A program made the translations under genes and the position numbers. The notes beneath the pieces are model-generated. The model was not told the origin of the DNA, searched no databases, and was given only the letters and a program-made list of their open reading frames with translations. Shown here piece after piece: positions 10,284 to 25,200 of a stretch of DNA of 64,000 nucleotides (position 1 is its first letter; every line of letters starts with the position of its first letter). Source of the stretch: Branchiostoma floridae (lineage: Eukaryota > Chordata > Leptocardii > Amphioxiformes > Branchiostomatidae); contig NC_049994.1 in assembly GCF_000003815.2 (NCBI RefSeq), forward strand, positions 3,877,195 to 3,941,194, in the 5' to 3' direction.

Positions 10284-13200
10284 ATGGCGCGTGCAAGTTT
10301 CTTGGTTGTGTTCTTTCTTGTGGCCCTCTGTAATTCGAGGGCCCAAGCTTTGATTACAGACGAGGAGCAAGCGAGGCAATGGCTGGACCAGTACAACAGC
10401 TTGGCGGAACATTACTATTCTTTAGCCGAGGAAGCGAACTGGGCATACGAAACTAACATCAACCCACAAAACCAACAAGCGCAGGTTAGTACGCACTTGT
10501 GTAGTGCGGATTTTGTTTCCAGTATTAAAATATGGTAAAAAAAGGTACGTTTCATTTGTGGTGAGAAGAACATTATTGCAGGATTTCGTAAACAGCTGAC
10601 AATGCTATCATAACATTTGAAAATTTTGATAATTTTTGGTCTGTTAGCGCGTTTTTCTGGATTTTTACTTGGGTGGGGCGGTTTTATTTTACCGCCTTTT
10701 AGGCTTTTTTTATCGGGCTTTCTGTTGTGTCAGGATTTTGTTTGTGCGCTAGCCAAAAAAAATAATACTGACAACATTTTGAGACCAAGAAAAACGTATT
10801 AAAAGACGTATAAAGCGAAGCCTAACATCTACTCCGAGAGCAGCATTTTTCGTAGCAACGTTGAAATGCGCTTTGCGCAAGGCGTGAATTGTAAATAGTA
10901 GCAACATAACCCTACAGGTGTGCTAGTATAACAAAAGATCGTATACATATATACCCATTGATTTTTGTAGATTCCGTGAAAAAAGTGAGCGGTCTATGCT
11001 TAGACTATGTCAGGTCATATTTGAAAAAGAATAAATTACAATCATTAATCTTTTAATTACAATTATTAATTTGTCAGGTGATACTTTCTGACGTATACAT
11101 TAACTTCTGTATTTCTTTTATCCACGACAAAACTTTAATCATTTCGTAATTCTTGATTTATGTTTGTATAATCTACTTCGTTGCCTTTTACTTTATGTAT
11201 CGTATTTCTTTTTTGTTTTGATGTCGTGGTATGCAAACATATCAACGATTTAGCGTGTCGCCACTCTGATATTCTTTACATATGTTGCAACAAAAACAGT
11301 AAAATTACCATTTCTTTTAACGATATGATGATCAAAAAAGAAAAAAAAATCAGTATGCTAACATTGCACAAAATACTACTTGTTGAAGTATTTTTACATG
11401 TTAAAAGGGGACAACAAAACTATGGGCTCGCCCGGGAATTGAACCCGGGACCTCTCGCACCCTAAGCGAGAATCATACCACTAGACCAGCGAGCCGCGTG
11501 AATGAGCCGGCCAGCTAAATAAACTTTAACGCTTAAACAAACAAATACGTGTCTAAACCCTCTTGCAGATTGTAACGTAACTTTAGGACGCACGCATTGC
11601 TGAACAAAGTACAACGAGTTTTCATTCGATTTCTGTGATTATGTTCAACTTCTTTTCGACGAAACTTTTGAGAATTAGTTTTCGTTGTGTACGTACTGAA
11701 AAAGCCGCTGCAAAACGTGGACCTTGAACTAAAATCAAACAAAACAAAACAAACATCACAGATTTGTCAACATGAAGTGTTTGTTGTTTTTATTTCACTG
11801 CACGTTTTGTAGCATGATTTTATGTGTTTTTTTTTCAATTTCTGCTCAAAACTTATAGATGCTGTGTCACCTTCGAAAGAATATCAAGTTAGTATAAGAA
11901 ATGGCGAGCGAGTACTCTTTGTTTTTAATGTTCTGGTCAAGATCTTTTAATTGATTTTTCAAGGCTCGAGTTTTGATTCCATTTTCATATTATGTGGATA
12001 TAAGAATGCTACAAGCCTCGTAAAGCCGAATGCAGTTTTAAGTCTTCATTTAGATTCTTTGAATGTAGCCATAGGATTTTATGTAGCAAAATTTCAAACG
12101 TAAGTGTACAAAAGTAGCGAGTTCCGCACAGTGCTGAATCGGGTTTTCGGAAAACCCTGTCCAGCCCAGACAGGGAAATGGGGTGGAAAACCCTGTCCAG
12201 TCTGAAAAGAGGGTCTGCATAGGGGTTCCTGGCAATGCTTAAAACTATTACTTCAGACATTACTTACACTAAACTGATACACATAACTATAGAATCGGCA
12301 GCATAATGAGTGACCCAAAGGTGCAATATGCATGCACACAAAGTCAGTTCTGTCAAATGCAATGTACCCAATTAACACTTATCTGGTAGGACATGAGGGG
12401 GAGAGAATCACACCCATTGTCCATCAAACAATGGATAGTGAGTGTCCGTCAATTTCGGGTTGTTAAATAGTGGCAATACATTACAAAGACAGGCTTTGAA
12501 AGGTTTTCTTTAAATGATAAGTGTGCAGTACTCATTTTGAGAGCTGGTCTGTTTAAATCCTGGTTTGATAGAATGACTGCGAAAGGTTTCAATATCAACA
12601 CGACTTTAGTACACAATGTTATAACATTACATATATTTTACAATGCACTACAATAAAGCCGAGATGGCATTTTTCAAACCCTAGTACAAGTTGTGAGCTA
12701 TATAGAACTATGTATCCTTTTGAAAATACTGTGTTTTATTTGCAAAATCATGCCGTAAGGCTAATAGCATGTTCAGTCTCAAAGACTTAAAGAGTAGAAG
12801 TTTTTTATATGATGCACAGAAGTAACAATGATGGATGATTTTTGTTCAGTTATAATTTTTGTATGACATTGTGTCACACTTCAAGTTGATGTTATTTCTG
12901 TGCTTAGCCATATTAAAGATAAAAAGATGTTGTTGTATACTAGTACTTAGTAGCTTACAACGTATGCCCCATGCAGACCCTCTTTTCAGACTGGACAGGG
13001 TTTTCCGCATTCCGGACTGGACAGGTTTTTCCGAAAACCCTGCTGAATCAACGGGTCGAATCGGCCTCAGCACTGGGCGCCTGTGTTTTCAGTGCTGAAC
13101 GGCCTTGTTCCAGTGCTGCAGCTCCCTCAGCACTGGAATTCCAGAAAATAAGAATAATGAAATGGTTGGTCTCCTGTTTTTCTCTGAATGCAACTGGAAA

Positions 13201-16200
13201 CGTCCTATAGGTGCAAGCCAGCTTGAACAGAGACAAGTTTAAGAAGGAGGCGTACGACAATTCCACGCAGTTTGACGTCAACTCCTTCACAAACGAGACC
13301 GTCAAACGCCTCTTCAACAAGATGAAGAACATTGGGAACGCCGGTCTCAGCGATCAGACCAAACTCAACAGGGTTAGTAAGGACATAGAGGGGACATATT
13401 TCTTCTTCTTTTGTATTTTTTTATTCGGAGTCTAGATCCCTTTTTGAATATCATGAACGTAACTGGGTTTGTTTCCAACAAATTAGATGAATATGTTTGT
13501 GAACGTAATTGGGTTTGTTTCCAACAAATTAGGTGAATACGTTTGTTTGTTCGTTCAGACTCTTGTAGTGTGCAGTGGCACATAGGACATACGTTTTCTC
13601 GCTGTTTCAATACCAGGGTATATTAGTACAGGGTGGGGTTGCTTTATAATGAATGAATGAATGAATGAATGAAGACCTTTATTGTACAATTTTGCCCAAC
13701 CGGGCTAAGTACAGGTCACAACAAGTCAGGATATATACATACATACATATATTATAGCTAGCTATAGTCTTTCGCCTTCACCTCACTAGAGCCATAAATA
13801 CAGGACCAACATTATCTTATGTCCATTCTGAAAGACGGGGGCTGCCCTAACCGAGATGCCTTACCTAGGATTGAGCGGGGTCTCTCCCAGTTATTAACTA
13901 ATTGGAACCAGGAGGTCACCTGTGAGACTGCCACCAGTTGAGCTACAGGGACATCCCTAATGAACAAGTATAAATTTAACCCTGATTATTCACGGCACCA
14001 TTGAAGTGTGGAAAAAGATATTGTAAAATTCCAGCAACACTAACAGATCCTGACAGAATATGTTGCCTCTTACTTTCTTCATTTTAGTTGACACGGCTTC
14101 TTGCCGATATGAAGCAAGTGTACAGCACCGGCAAAGTTCCGGACGGTGACCGTGAACTTGTATTTGAGCCAGGTGTGTGTCTTGACTTAATAGTTGTTTT
14201 CAATGTGAAAATAATGCCATTTTTTTTGTAAAAAGCTAATTCTGCCGAGACTGAAAGATATAATATAAACGCAGTTGGTTGAAAAGGCTTGTTATGAAAT
14301 ATGAAGTTCAAATGAATATGAAAAACAATTCAAAAGAAAACGAGAGATACAAGAACGCATACCTCCGGCAAATAGTCAGAAATCTAATGTCGACTTCTTT
14401 CTTATTCTTAACAGTCTTTTCATTCTTAAACAAATCTCGTACATTCTGTCTTGCATTTCCCTACCTATACAACTTTGGACCCGAGCCCAACCAACCCTCC
14501 CATCTTACCAGTCTCCTATTACACCATCTGCCACCTCACATCCTGCCACAGTCTACAAAATTCAAATAACTGTCGACATACAGCAAAACAATCAAACAAA
14601 GGCACAGACCAAAAACAGTGCCTCCTTTTTACGGAGGTAAAAGTGTCATTGGAATGTCATTGCAATAGGTGCCCTCTCACTGCACTTGCGTCACGCTTGC
14701 GTCACTGCGTTGTTCGAAAGATAGTCAACGAATTTCAGAGATAAAGAACGATTTTTCTTACTTTTTGTGTGTTTTGTCGTCTTCTAAGTCATACTTAGAA
14801 TTCCGTGGCAAACAATATCTATTATTAAAAAAAATCGGAGAAAATAACATTAAAAAACAGTGACGCAGTGAACGAACCCTAGTGACGCAATCTTGACGCA
14901 AGTGTAGTGAGAGCATACCTTAAGTCAAGTGATGAATCACGCGTGTTTTTTTTTCGCAGATCTTACAAACGAGTTAGCGAATAGCCGTGACTACGACCGC
15001 CTGCAGTTCATCTGGAAAGGGTGGCGTGACGCTGTTGGACCGACGCTGCGCGACATGTACAAGGAGTATGTCACCCTCAAGAACGAGGCCATCGGAGAAC
15101 TAGGTAAGCAAAGGACTACAACAAACATGCACATATGATGCATTACTTGTTCACCATTTCAATATAGAGTTCAAAAAAGAATTATCATTTACAAAGGCTA
15201 AGGTCATATTTTGAAGAGAAGTAAAAAAAGCTGATATAGAATGAAAGTTAAAGTCAAATGATTGAAAATGGCATCAAAATAGATGATTGGAAACAGCAAG
15301 GATTTAAAGGTATTCCAACTTCTGGTGAACCCTCTTGCAAAACACAGTCGAATGCGTTGCTAAAATCTACAAAGTATGGATTTCGACATCCATTTTGCCT
15401 GAGGTACTTGCTGATTAAAGTTAGTCAATACGATTATCAGATGTTTCATTTTTTCCAAAATTTGTCCTGCTTCGGTTTGAAAACGCTGTGTTCTGCAAAG
15501 GACGAGTGCTTGGGTCTCATAAATCGGGTATCACACCACTGTGTTCAGGTTACAATGACGTAGGTGACTACTGGCGTTCCTGGTATGAGACCCCAACGTT
15601 TGAAGATGACCTTGAGGCGCTGTGGCAGGAGGTCAGACCCATGTACCTGGAACTACATGCTTACGTCAGGCGTCGGCTGGGAGAATTTTACGGCAAGGAC
15701 AAGATCGACGAAAATGATCCCATTCCTGCTCATCTGTTAGGTAAGTTTTATTTTATTTTATTTTACTGAAATTGCAAACAGAGGGCTTCCACATGTCAGG
15801 GAGCAGTGAAACACTTACATAAAACTAGAGTTCGGCGACCTCATACCTCCATGAAAATTTAGAGCTTTTGTAAATTTCATGCAATTGACTAAGACATTAA
15901 CATAATTTATGCATGGTGTTGTTCATCATTGACAAACGTACACATGTCACAATTATAAAATTCCCATTATTAATCATAAAGTTGTTTTCAATTTTTACAT
16001 AAATTATGCAAATAAGTTCCTCATTATCATATTTGGTATCTGCTTATATTCCACCTATCATATTAACATGTGTTACATTTATTGAAGTCCAGTTATTGAA
16101 AACAATGGAATTATACAATTTCCTCATTAATTATGCAAATTAACTCCTCATTTGCATAACATGCATATCATTATAAACATCTTTGCCTAAGCTACCTGCA

Positions 16201-19200
16201 TACCTAAAATGTAGGCAATCCGTCAATCCTTTCTGCAGTTATCCTCTTTGGAATGTCTTGACAAAAACGCCCCTGCAGTTCCACAATTGAATGTTAGGGG
16301 ACTGAAACTTGCCCCACTTTGTCATGACACTGAAAGCTATCTACCACGTAAATGTCACGACCATATCACGTACGGGACAAGAGATACATTGAAAAACTGC
16401 TATGATAGAATATTCTCATTAATTATGCAAATGTACTCCTATATTGCATAATTACTATTTTATCTTGTACAACATTGTCTAAGGTACCTACATACCAAAA
16501 ATCATGAAAATCCGTTGTTCCCTTCTTGAGTTATCCTCGTCAGAAGTTTTTGACAATAATGCCCCTGCTATCCCAAAACTAGACGCTAGGGGGCCCAAAC
16601 TTATGTCATTTTTTCCTGAGCATAAGAGCTATCTAATACTTAAAAATCTTGACCATAGCATGTTCAGAACACAGAGATAGCAAAACCGGAAGTTGCGCTG
16701 CAGTACCAAGGTCATACACCAGGGGGCCCAAAATTGACCTTGACCTTCGTCTTCCCAACCCCTACCCACATACCTAATATCATCGTAGTCCATCAAGAGG
16801 TTCTCAAGTTATGCTGACCACAAATATGCGGACACACAGACACACAGACACACACACAGACACACAGACACACAGACAGACACACTCAAAACTATACCTC
16901 CATTTTTTCATGGAGGTAATAAAGCTGTGGTACATCAAATGACAAGCATTTGCATATGCATAAAGCACGTTAAAACAATTATTTGGCGAAACGACCTCTA
17001 CCATGTAGCAAAACCACTTCTACCATACGGCAAAGCGACTTCTATGAGGGTCTGCATGGGGGGGGGGGGGGTGCTGACAACGATTTACGCTAAATTCGGG
17101 ATTGCTGACTACGCTTTACGTTAAATTCACGAAGGCTACCAACGCTTTACGCTACATCCCACTACGAATTACGTAAAATGAAAAAAAGCTTCCCAACGGA
17201 TTACGGGAAATTAAAAAAAGGTCTGCCACGCCTTACGGAAAAAAGCACGCAGACCCTCTTCTATCACACGGCGAATCGACTTGTCATGTCATGTCACGAA
17301 ACATAATGTAGCGATCTGACAAAGTAGCGAAACGATATATGACCGAACTGACCTACCTATCATAAATAATGATCGCTGACGTATGCAATATTGATATTCT
17401 TTCAGGTAACATGTGGTCCCAACAGTGGAACAACATTTACGACCTTGTGGAGCCGTTTTCCGGCAAACAACGGATTGACGTGACAAGCGCCATGGTGAAT
17501 AAGGTGAGAGGATATCAATATATGTTAATCGTGCAAATGAAGAGCTGATTTGCATAATTAATGTCATGATAGTATCATTCTATAGTGAATAATGGAGATA
17601 TAGTTTCGGGTCTGTCTGTCAGTTTGTCTGTGTTTTCGGATTTTTGTACATGAAGTCAGAAAATAATGTATAACTCAAGAACCTCTGAATGAATAACGAT
17701 GATATATGGTATGTGGGTAGGTGTTTGGAAGACAAAGGTGAAGGTCAATTTTGGGCTCCTTGGTATATGATCTTGGTACTGCAGCAGAACCTCCTATCTT
17801 TGTATCTTTTGACCTGGACTTGCTGTGGTCTTGATTTTTGGTGGCAGATAACTGTGATGTAAGGAATACGTCGTGAATGTTTGGGTCCCCTAGCAGGCCG
17901 CTATGGAACTGCAGGGTCGTTTTTGTCAAAATCTTCTAAGGAGGAAAACTGGAGAAGGGAACGACAAATTTACATAATATTTCGTATGAAGGTAGCTTAG
18001 ATAGAGATGTACATCATTAAGTCATCGATAGAGATGTACAACATTGCAAACTGGCACTTAATTTGCATATTCAATTAGGAAAATCTATATTCTTCTCCAG
18101 GGTTGGGACGCGTTGCGGATGTTTAACGAGTCAGAGCAGTTCTTCACGTCCCTGGGACTTATTCCCATGACGCCTGACTTCTGGCGGGACTCCATGATAG
18201 TCCGGCCGGAGGGGAGGGAGGTGGTGTGTTACGCCTCGGCATGGGACTTCTACAACAGGAGGGACTTCAGGTGAGTAGATCTGTAAATCTATGTACAGTC
18301 AAACCTGCCCAAGACGACCACCTGGGGGACCGGACAAAAGCGGCCGATTTGGTCAGGTGGTCGTCAAAATCGCGCTAGTTATCATTGAAAATCGATGACA
18401 CCTCAAGAGTTGAGAATGATGCGGTCGTTATGGGCAGGGATTTGGTCCCTATGTTTGGCGGTGGCGGTCGCATTGGCCATGTGGTCGTTGTGAAGAGGTC
18501 GATTAATTCTTACGTCAATGGGGAAAATTTTCGGGACCGAGAAAAAAAGGTCGTAATGGCCAGGTGGTCGCTGACAAGAGGTGGTCGCTTGGGCAGGTTT
18601 GACTTTATTTATTCTTCCCAGCTTTTTAGTTCTCTGTAAAATTTTACCGTTTGTCACTGGAGCTGTGTGTCTGTGTCTTAATGTGTTTGTTAATATGTGA
18701 AACAAGACAGACACCCAATAATACCATGAAACATTTACGCCACAATGGTCAAAAGCGAGCTCTCCATTTTTATTCACTTACATTACCACTTAAAATGCCA
18801 CTTACATCGTCACTTAAATAGGTAGGTTAAAATATGTACATGTGTCCAATTCAACTACAAGGGTGGTCTACAGCTAGGAAGGATACTATCTTTTTATAGA
18901 GGCAATTGAAAGGTTGATATACATGTTTTAAACGTAGATTTCACATCTCATTAGCAAATTTCATGCTGAAAGCTTCTTCCCCAGAACTGCATCTTTATAA
19001 AACAAGTTTCCTCGTCATCATTAAACTTTTCAGGAGTCATGTGGACATCTGACTTCAAATTCCAGTCAGTGTAACAAATGATTGGCTTCAGTGACGTCTT
19101 TTATAATGATCTTAATATAGTAAAACATACTCTGTGACGTATTTATGGTTTCCGCCGCATCAGTTGCAACAATATGTATTACGCCGATGATATGGACAGT

Positions 19201-22200
19201 CCCAGACAGACAAATAACGACGAACAGGAAAGAAAACGAAGCCCTTATATTACTGACAGCTTACCAGGACAAATTATGTACTTGTTTATTTTATAACTCT
19301 GGCACTGACCAATATGCTAGGAAGCCTAACATCTGTTTAGGGATTCCTCTACCGCGACAGCTGTTCCTTAGAGAACACATAACCCAATATCTGCATCACG
19401 CAACATCTGCTTGGCAATATCCAATTACCGCAAGGCCTAACGCACGGAGATAGCGCAGACCTGGACCAATATACCAAAGGACGTAGGGGTGATTTCTGAA
19501 ATTATTACATTGATTATTTATTACATTGATTATAAAAACAGCTACCGCGAAAAAAACAACGTGCATCATCGCGCAACTGAGAGCAGACGACATGACAAAC
19601 TACGAGTACATACGAATGTGGCGAACGAAACATAGAGATACAGATGCGAACACTCATCACATCAACCAACAACAATACTCTGTCGACGAAGGTTACCCTC
19701 CGTTCACAGAGTAATGAAATAAATAAACCGTTATTTCCCACAGCAATGCGTTTACATTTCTAATGTCAACAGTTGTCTGTTTACTGACGAAAAAAAAACA
19801 TTTGGGATGACTGACGAATGACGTACATTATATTTATGGATGCTATGCTTTCTTTGCTGGCCTAAGAAGTACCATGTGGCTTGGAAAGATGGTTACGGTG
19901 TTGCGTTTTAGGTAAGTCAAAACCAAGTGACCATCCGGTCCTACAGCGATACCCCACAGGGAAAATGCAATATCAAAGTTCGCGACAGTACGGACAAACT
20001 CACCGCTGCTTGTGAACATGTCGACCCGGGGGTGGCCATTATTCGTCACGATGATATTACCCAAGGTGTCCACACAAATGCCTAGGGGGATATTCAACTG
20101 GCCCTGTCCGATCCCCCAGGTCCCAAACTTAGACAGCATGACCCCTGAGTGGCTGTATACTAGCACACTGCTAAATCTGTCTGTAACAAGAATATTTCCC
20201 GCCATACTTGATGTAATGTCACCCATTTTCAGGTATGGCACCACAAACCTACGAACAAGTAAGCCATTGGGTTCATAGATGATTATTTCATCCTTCGCTC
20301 CAACGATAATTTTGTGATTGCGGACGTCGATTGCAATGTGTGCCAATGGAACATTACTTTGCCGAAACCCCACCTTAAACTTGGCCATTGGCTGGCCGTC
20401 TCGGCTATACTGCACTGCAACATGTGCACAACTTTTAGCAACGATACTTGGATCAACTGCCCATACGTTGCCCTTTCCGTCAACTGCAATATCAGAGGGA
20501 TTTGTTTTACAGTCTTTCTCTAACGGCAGTACAGTTGTGAAGCTGCGGAGAAAGAGCCCGTTCATGTCGAAGACTTGGACACGTTTGGTTCCAGAGTCAC
20601 TCACGAATATCTCGTTATCGGTTGATACGGTCATTCCGGAGATCTCGTCAAATTGGCCCGGGTCTTCTCCCCTTCCTCCAAAGGTGATATTCGTCGCATT
20701 TCTGCCATGGCTTTCTGCAACGATTTATAATTTGAAGAAAGTTATTTTTCCAAAAACTTCAGATAGTTTTGTCTTATCATTACATGAACTAATCTGATTG
20801 AAACCTCATTGCATTATGTAACTTTGTTACTTACTTTGGGTCTTTCTGTATGGCTCAGTTCAGTTTATTAGAGTTCAACTTGATGTATGCTATGCAAATA
20901 GGTGCATGAAATCTGTTGACTTACAGAGGCGCTTCACTAATCGTACAAGCTAATATCATGTAATACAAAGGAAGACTACAATCACATTAAAATACAATTA
21001 CAGTAAAGTTAAGATGACGCATACATTATAAAATCTGGTATGGTTTGATAATGCTCTCATAAATTCATTACAGAATATCTAAATTTTGTGACCAGTACTA
21101 TGCTAATCTGTCTCTGACAATTGTTCCTGACTGGTAGATAGTCTGGGATGTTTCTGGGTTTATTTGGTTATGGGAGTCAATCCCCCCTTCAAACTGTTGG
21201 ACACGTCACACTTCATTATTGCTCTTGCCCAGGGTAAGATTGTCTGAAGTTTAACAATGTTTTTGGCGCTTCTGTCGTATATCATCCAAACAAGAAAGCT
21301 TATGAAAAAAGCTGGCCTGTGCGTATTTTGGGAAAAGCCTGGATTTCAAACAAATTCACATGAAAAAAGAGTTTTTAAACATCGAATTACTTAATTGATC
21401 TGTCTTCTATTAAAAAAAAAACATCACATGAGATTTGCCTAACAAAGAAAAAAAAACTGAATCGTCACTCCTGAAGAAGGTCGACGGAAGTGCGACTGAA
21501 AATTCGAGGTGAGAATAATTTGTGTTGTACTACAGTTGAAAAACTTCAATATAAACAAAAAAAATGTTACAAGTGGGGTTCGAACCCACGATCCACGGCT
21601 GCAAAAGCAAATCGTTGTCTGCACCCAGAGCCGTAGGCCGTTCGGCCACGCTAACTCATGATCAATTACGTTATCACGCGTATGGAAGCGCTATTAGAAG
21701 GGTTTGGTTAAATTGACCGATCCATGCATCCATGCATCCATCCATGCATCCATGCATCCATCCATGCAAACAAAACGAATGGTTGAAAGACCCGCCTCTC
21801 CCGTCTCAAAGCCACATTGTAAATAAACTCACCTTCAAGCTGTAAGTTACTAGAGACTGACGACAGCTGTGCATGGTCCGATCGATTTTCGCTACATGTG
21901 AGGGGGGTATTAGGGAGCGGTCACATAGGTCGTGCGATCGTCGTACGATCGCTAATTTAAATCTAATTTGAGCATTTTTGGGGACAGCCATGCATGTGTC
22001 TTACAAAGTTTATCTGTCTTGCTACTGAAAATATGTTTTGGATCCTTGTCGGTTGTTGGTACTGTCCCAGACTGCTTAAAAAATTTTACGGTATCAAAAT
22101 CGTACGACGATCGCACGACATATGTGACCGCGCCCTTATACCCCCGTCACATGCAACTAAAATCGATCGGACGACGTGTTTGCGAGCTCTGAATTACGAG

Positions 22201-25200
22201 GAGGCATGGCCGACGAAGAAATGGCAGAGTTCCCCCCTTCCCGTCAGGGTCATGCCCCCTTGTAATTTGGAGCTCGCAGACTCGTCGTCCGATCAATTTT
22301 CTCTACATGTAACGGGGGTATTACGACAAAAGAGAGAAGCAAATCGTTGTACTACTACGTACTGTAGACACAAGAATGTCATCAGCGATGGTTGTCCTGC
22401 TGGAATAGTTACAGGCAGTGGTTGGGCCAGTGTCCGAAACAGAGTGACCAGCTGGCGTGGAGGCATTGTCCGGAGCAGAGTGACCAGGCGTGGAGGCAGT
22501 GTCCGGAGTAGAGTGACCAGTGGTGAACGCAGTGGACACTGTCGTTGTCGGCTGAAGATAGGAAAATATCTACTCATTTTGCTGATTCAATGAAATATCA
22601 TATCATCTGAACACCGGTCGAATTGTGGTGTTTGAAAATATCGGTGTTTCAGTAAGACTTAGATATGTAACACTACCATTTGCATTTCTTTGTCAGAATG
22701 TAAAAACATCATTCATTTGGACTTAAACTATATTTGTACAAGATAAACATATATTGTCGATGTCTAGAGTATTTAAGAACTTGTAGAACTGAACAAATCG
22801 ACGGAAATAACTAATCTCCAAGCAGATCCTACGGTGTCGTATAAATAGTATCAAAGCTGGCCAAGGAGTATAGCCGAGCACCGGTGCCTGTTTGACCCCC
22901 TTTAGCCGGCTATACTACTTGGCCAGCTTTGAAACTAACTCTAAGGTACCGTAGGGTCTACTTGGAGACTAGGAAATAACAAGGAGAAAAAGACAAGTCC
23001 AGAATACTCAGCCTACCACTGATGTCGTGCTGTTGAAGAATAACCAGAGAAAGATCCCAGCGACGATGAACAGCGTTAGGACTGCAAATGGTTTTAAAGC
23101 TCCGCACATCCGGTGATATGTGCACCCTGGAACAAATTAAACAATTATTACTAATATGAAACTTTAAAGCGTTGAGCATAAAATGTGTCAAGAAACAAAC
23201 AAAGCGGAAAGTAACAAGAGTAGATATCTCGTGAAAAACAAAGATTTTTTTATGACTTCAAAACGGTTTTTTCATTATTCTAGTCTTCCATAAGTGAAGA
23301 CATTTGTTACACATGCTTAGACATGGTTAGACATCGTTAATGGCACCTCATATGAGGATGAACTGAACTGATAAGTGAAGAATTTTTCCAACTTTGTATT
23401 TGAACCAAAGGGGCATTCCACTCCAGAAGGGAGTATTGTTTTCCAATAGATAATGTGTCAATGAATACATAATTAGCAGAATTTTGTGGAATTCACCTTG
23501 GGATGAATTACGTGATGTGTGTTTTATAAAACAATAATGACACTCACTAAACCCATGCAGACCCTACCCATGCATTCCCTATACGCATAGACACTTTGTT
23601 TATCGTACATATTTTCGGAATAAATGAGGTACGCTAAGCACACCTAGAAGGCAAATTGCTCATAAGATAGCAAAGAATACGTCAAGAACAAGACGAGATT
23701 TCTTAGCGAACCTGAAATTAGTTTTGTAACCTTACCTAAAAGTTTTGCATTGTATTCAGCCATAGGATTAATTCAATTAGAGGGTACTTGGGGAGTTTAG
23801 TAGAACATTGAATGTTTTTGAGGCATGTGGAGCAACTGTTTCTTTTTTATCGTATAATGTGAAGTAGTATGCAGTTATCACTTCCTAAAATTGATATCTA
23901 TCGGAAAATTACACTCCCGTGTGGAGTGGAATGCCCTTTAAACCTACCCTGGCAAAAGAGGTTGAAAAAGACAACAGATGCTTCGAAATGTAAAACATTC
24001 CTCACCGTATGCTTCCTGTCTTTGGATGTTTGGCATGTGCATCGGCTTCATAGCATGACGAATCTCATTCATGTCTTGACCATCACGCACAGCGCCTGGC
24101 ACGTGGGCACAATTTCTCGAAACATCGTTGTTTCTGTTTGAAGCAGCTGTACGCTTCTGGAAAGGGTCTTTTGTTTGATTATCCCCTACAGCTGTTTCAC
24201 ACGTAATGTCATCCTGGTCCATGTATGCGGCAGCATATGGTTCAATGTTCACATCATCATCATCGTCATCATCAATCCTTGGGGGTGGGTTACCATTACC
24301 ACTATCGTCATGTTCCTGGTATTTGACAGCATATGGTTTGATGTCCACACCATCATCATCAGTCCTTGGGAGTGGGTTACCATTACCACTATCTTCATGA
24401 TCTTGGTATCTAACAGCATATGGTTTAATGCCCTCATCATCAGAGGCTACATCAGTCATTGAGAGTTGGGTATCATTTTCACTATCTTCATGTTCCTGGT
24501 ATCTAACAGCATATGGTTTAATGTCCACATCAGCAGAGACTACATCAGTTGATTCGACGACGGTTCCATTCGGTTTCAGGCATCTAAAAGCATATGGCTG
24601 GAGGCAGGAATTCGAACTGTCCTCATTGCTTGCTGTCTCAACGACACTTTCCTCTGCAACCTCTTGCTGTTGCTTAACAGCATACGGCTGAAAGCAAGGA
24701 CTGTCGTTGTTGTTAGCTGGCATAGAGTTGACTTCATCATATTTCTGATGTGTATCAGATGATGGTTGTGTGCAGAGATTGCCACCATTGTTAATTGCGA
24801 GCGCAGGGTTCACACTTGGTTCCATGGTGCTTTGCAGGTACGTCGGATTAGGGTTAACGTCGTTTGGGTGTACATCAGAGAAGGAATCACGGTGCAATGT
24901 TTGTACATCGGATTTGGATCCCTAGCTGTTGTCGTGTGCATGTGACCGTCATTCTCTTTGAAAGTGTCATTGTTAGATGAGCCGCATCCTGCCAAGCTTA
25001 TGTCGTTAACATTGCTGCTGATGGACTTAGGGGGTTCGGCCGTCGTCTCTGATGATGTTTTCTTCATGCTACACGTACTATGACCCTTGCATATGTATGC
25101 AATAGCGTAAGTATCTGAATCAGTAGGGCTGATAGTGATCGTTTGTCTGTTTTTGACATTGAGTTGTTCGTTGTCGTCTTTGTGTTCATTTTCCTCACCG

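Noticed and set aside
20318-20797. 159-codon plus-strand frame
   Set aside because: Antisense shadow of the NHL exon, which has clear repeat motifs on the minus strand.
24175-24691. Plus-strand open frames with Ser/Ile repeats
   Set aside because: Antisense shadows of the GAT-rich cytoplasmic repeats of the minus-strand gene.
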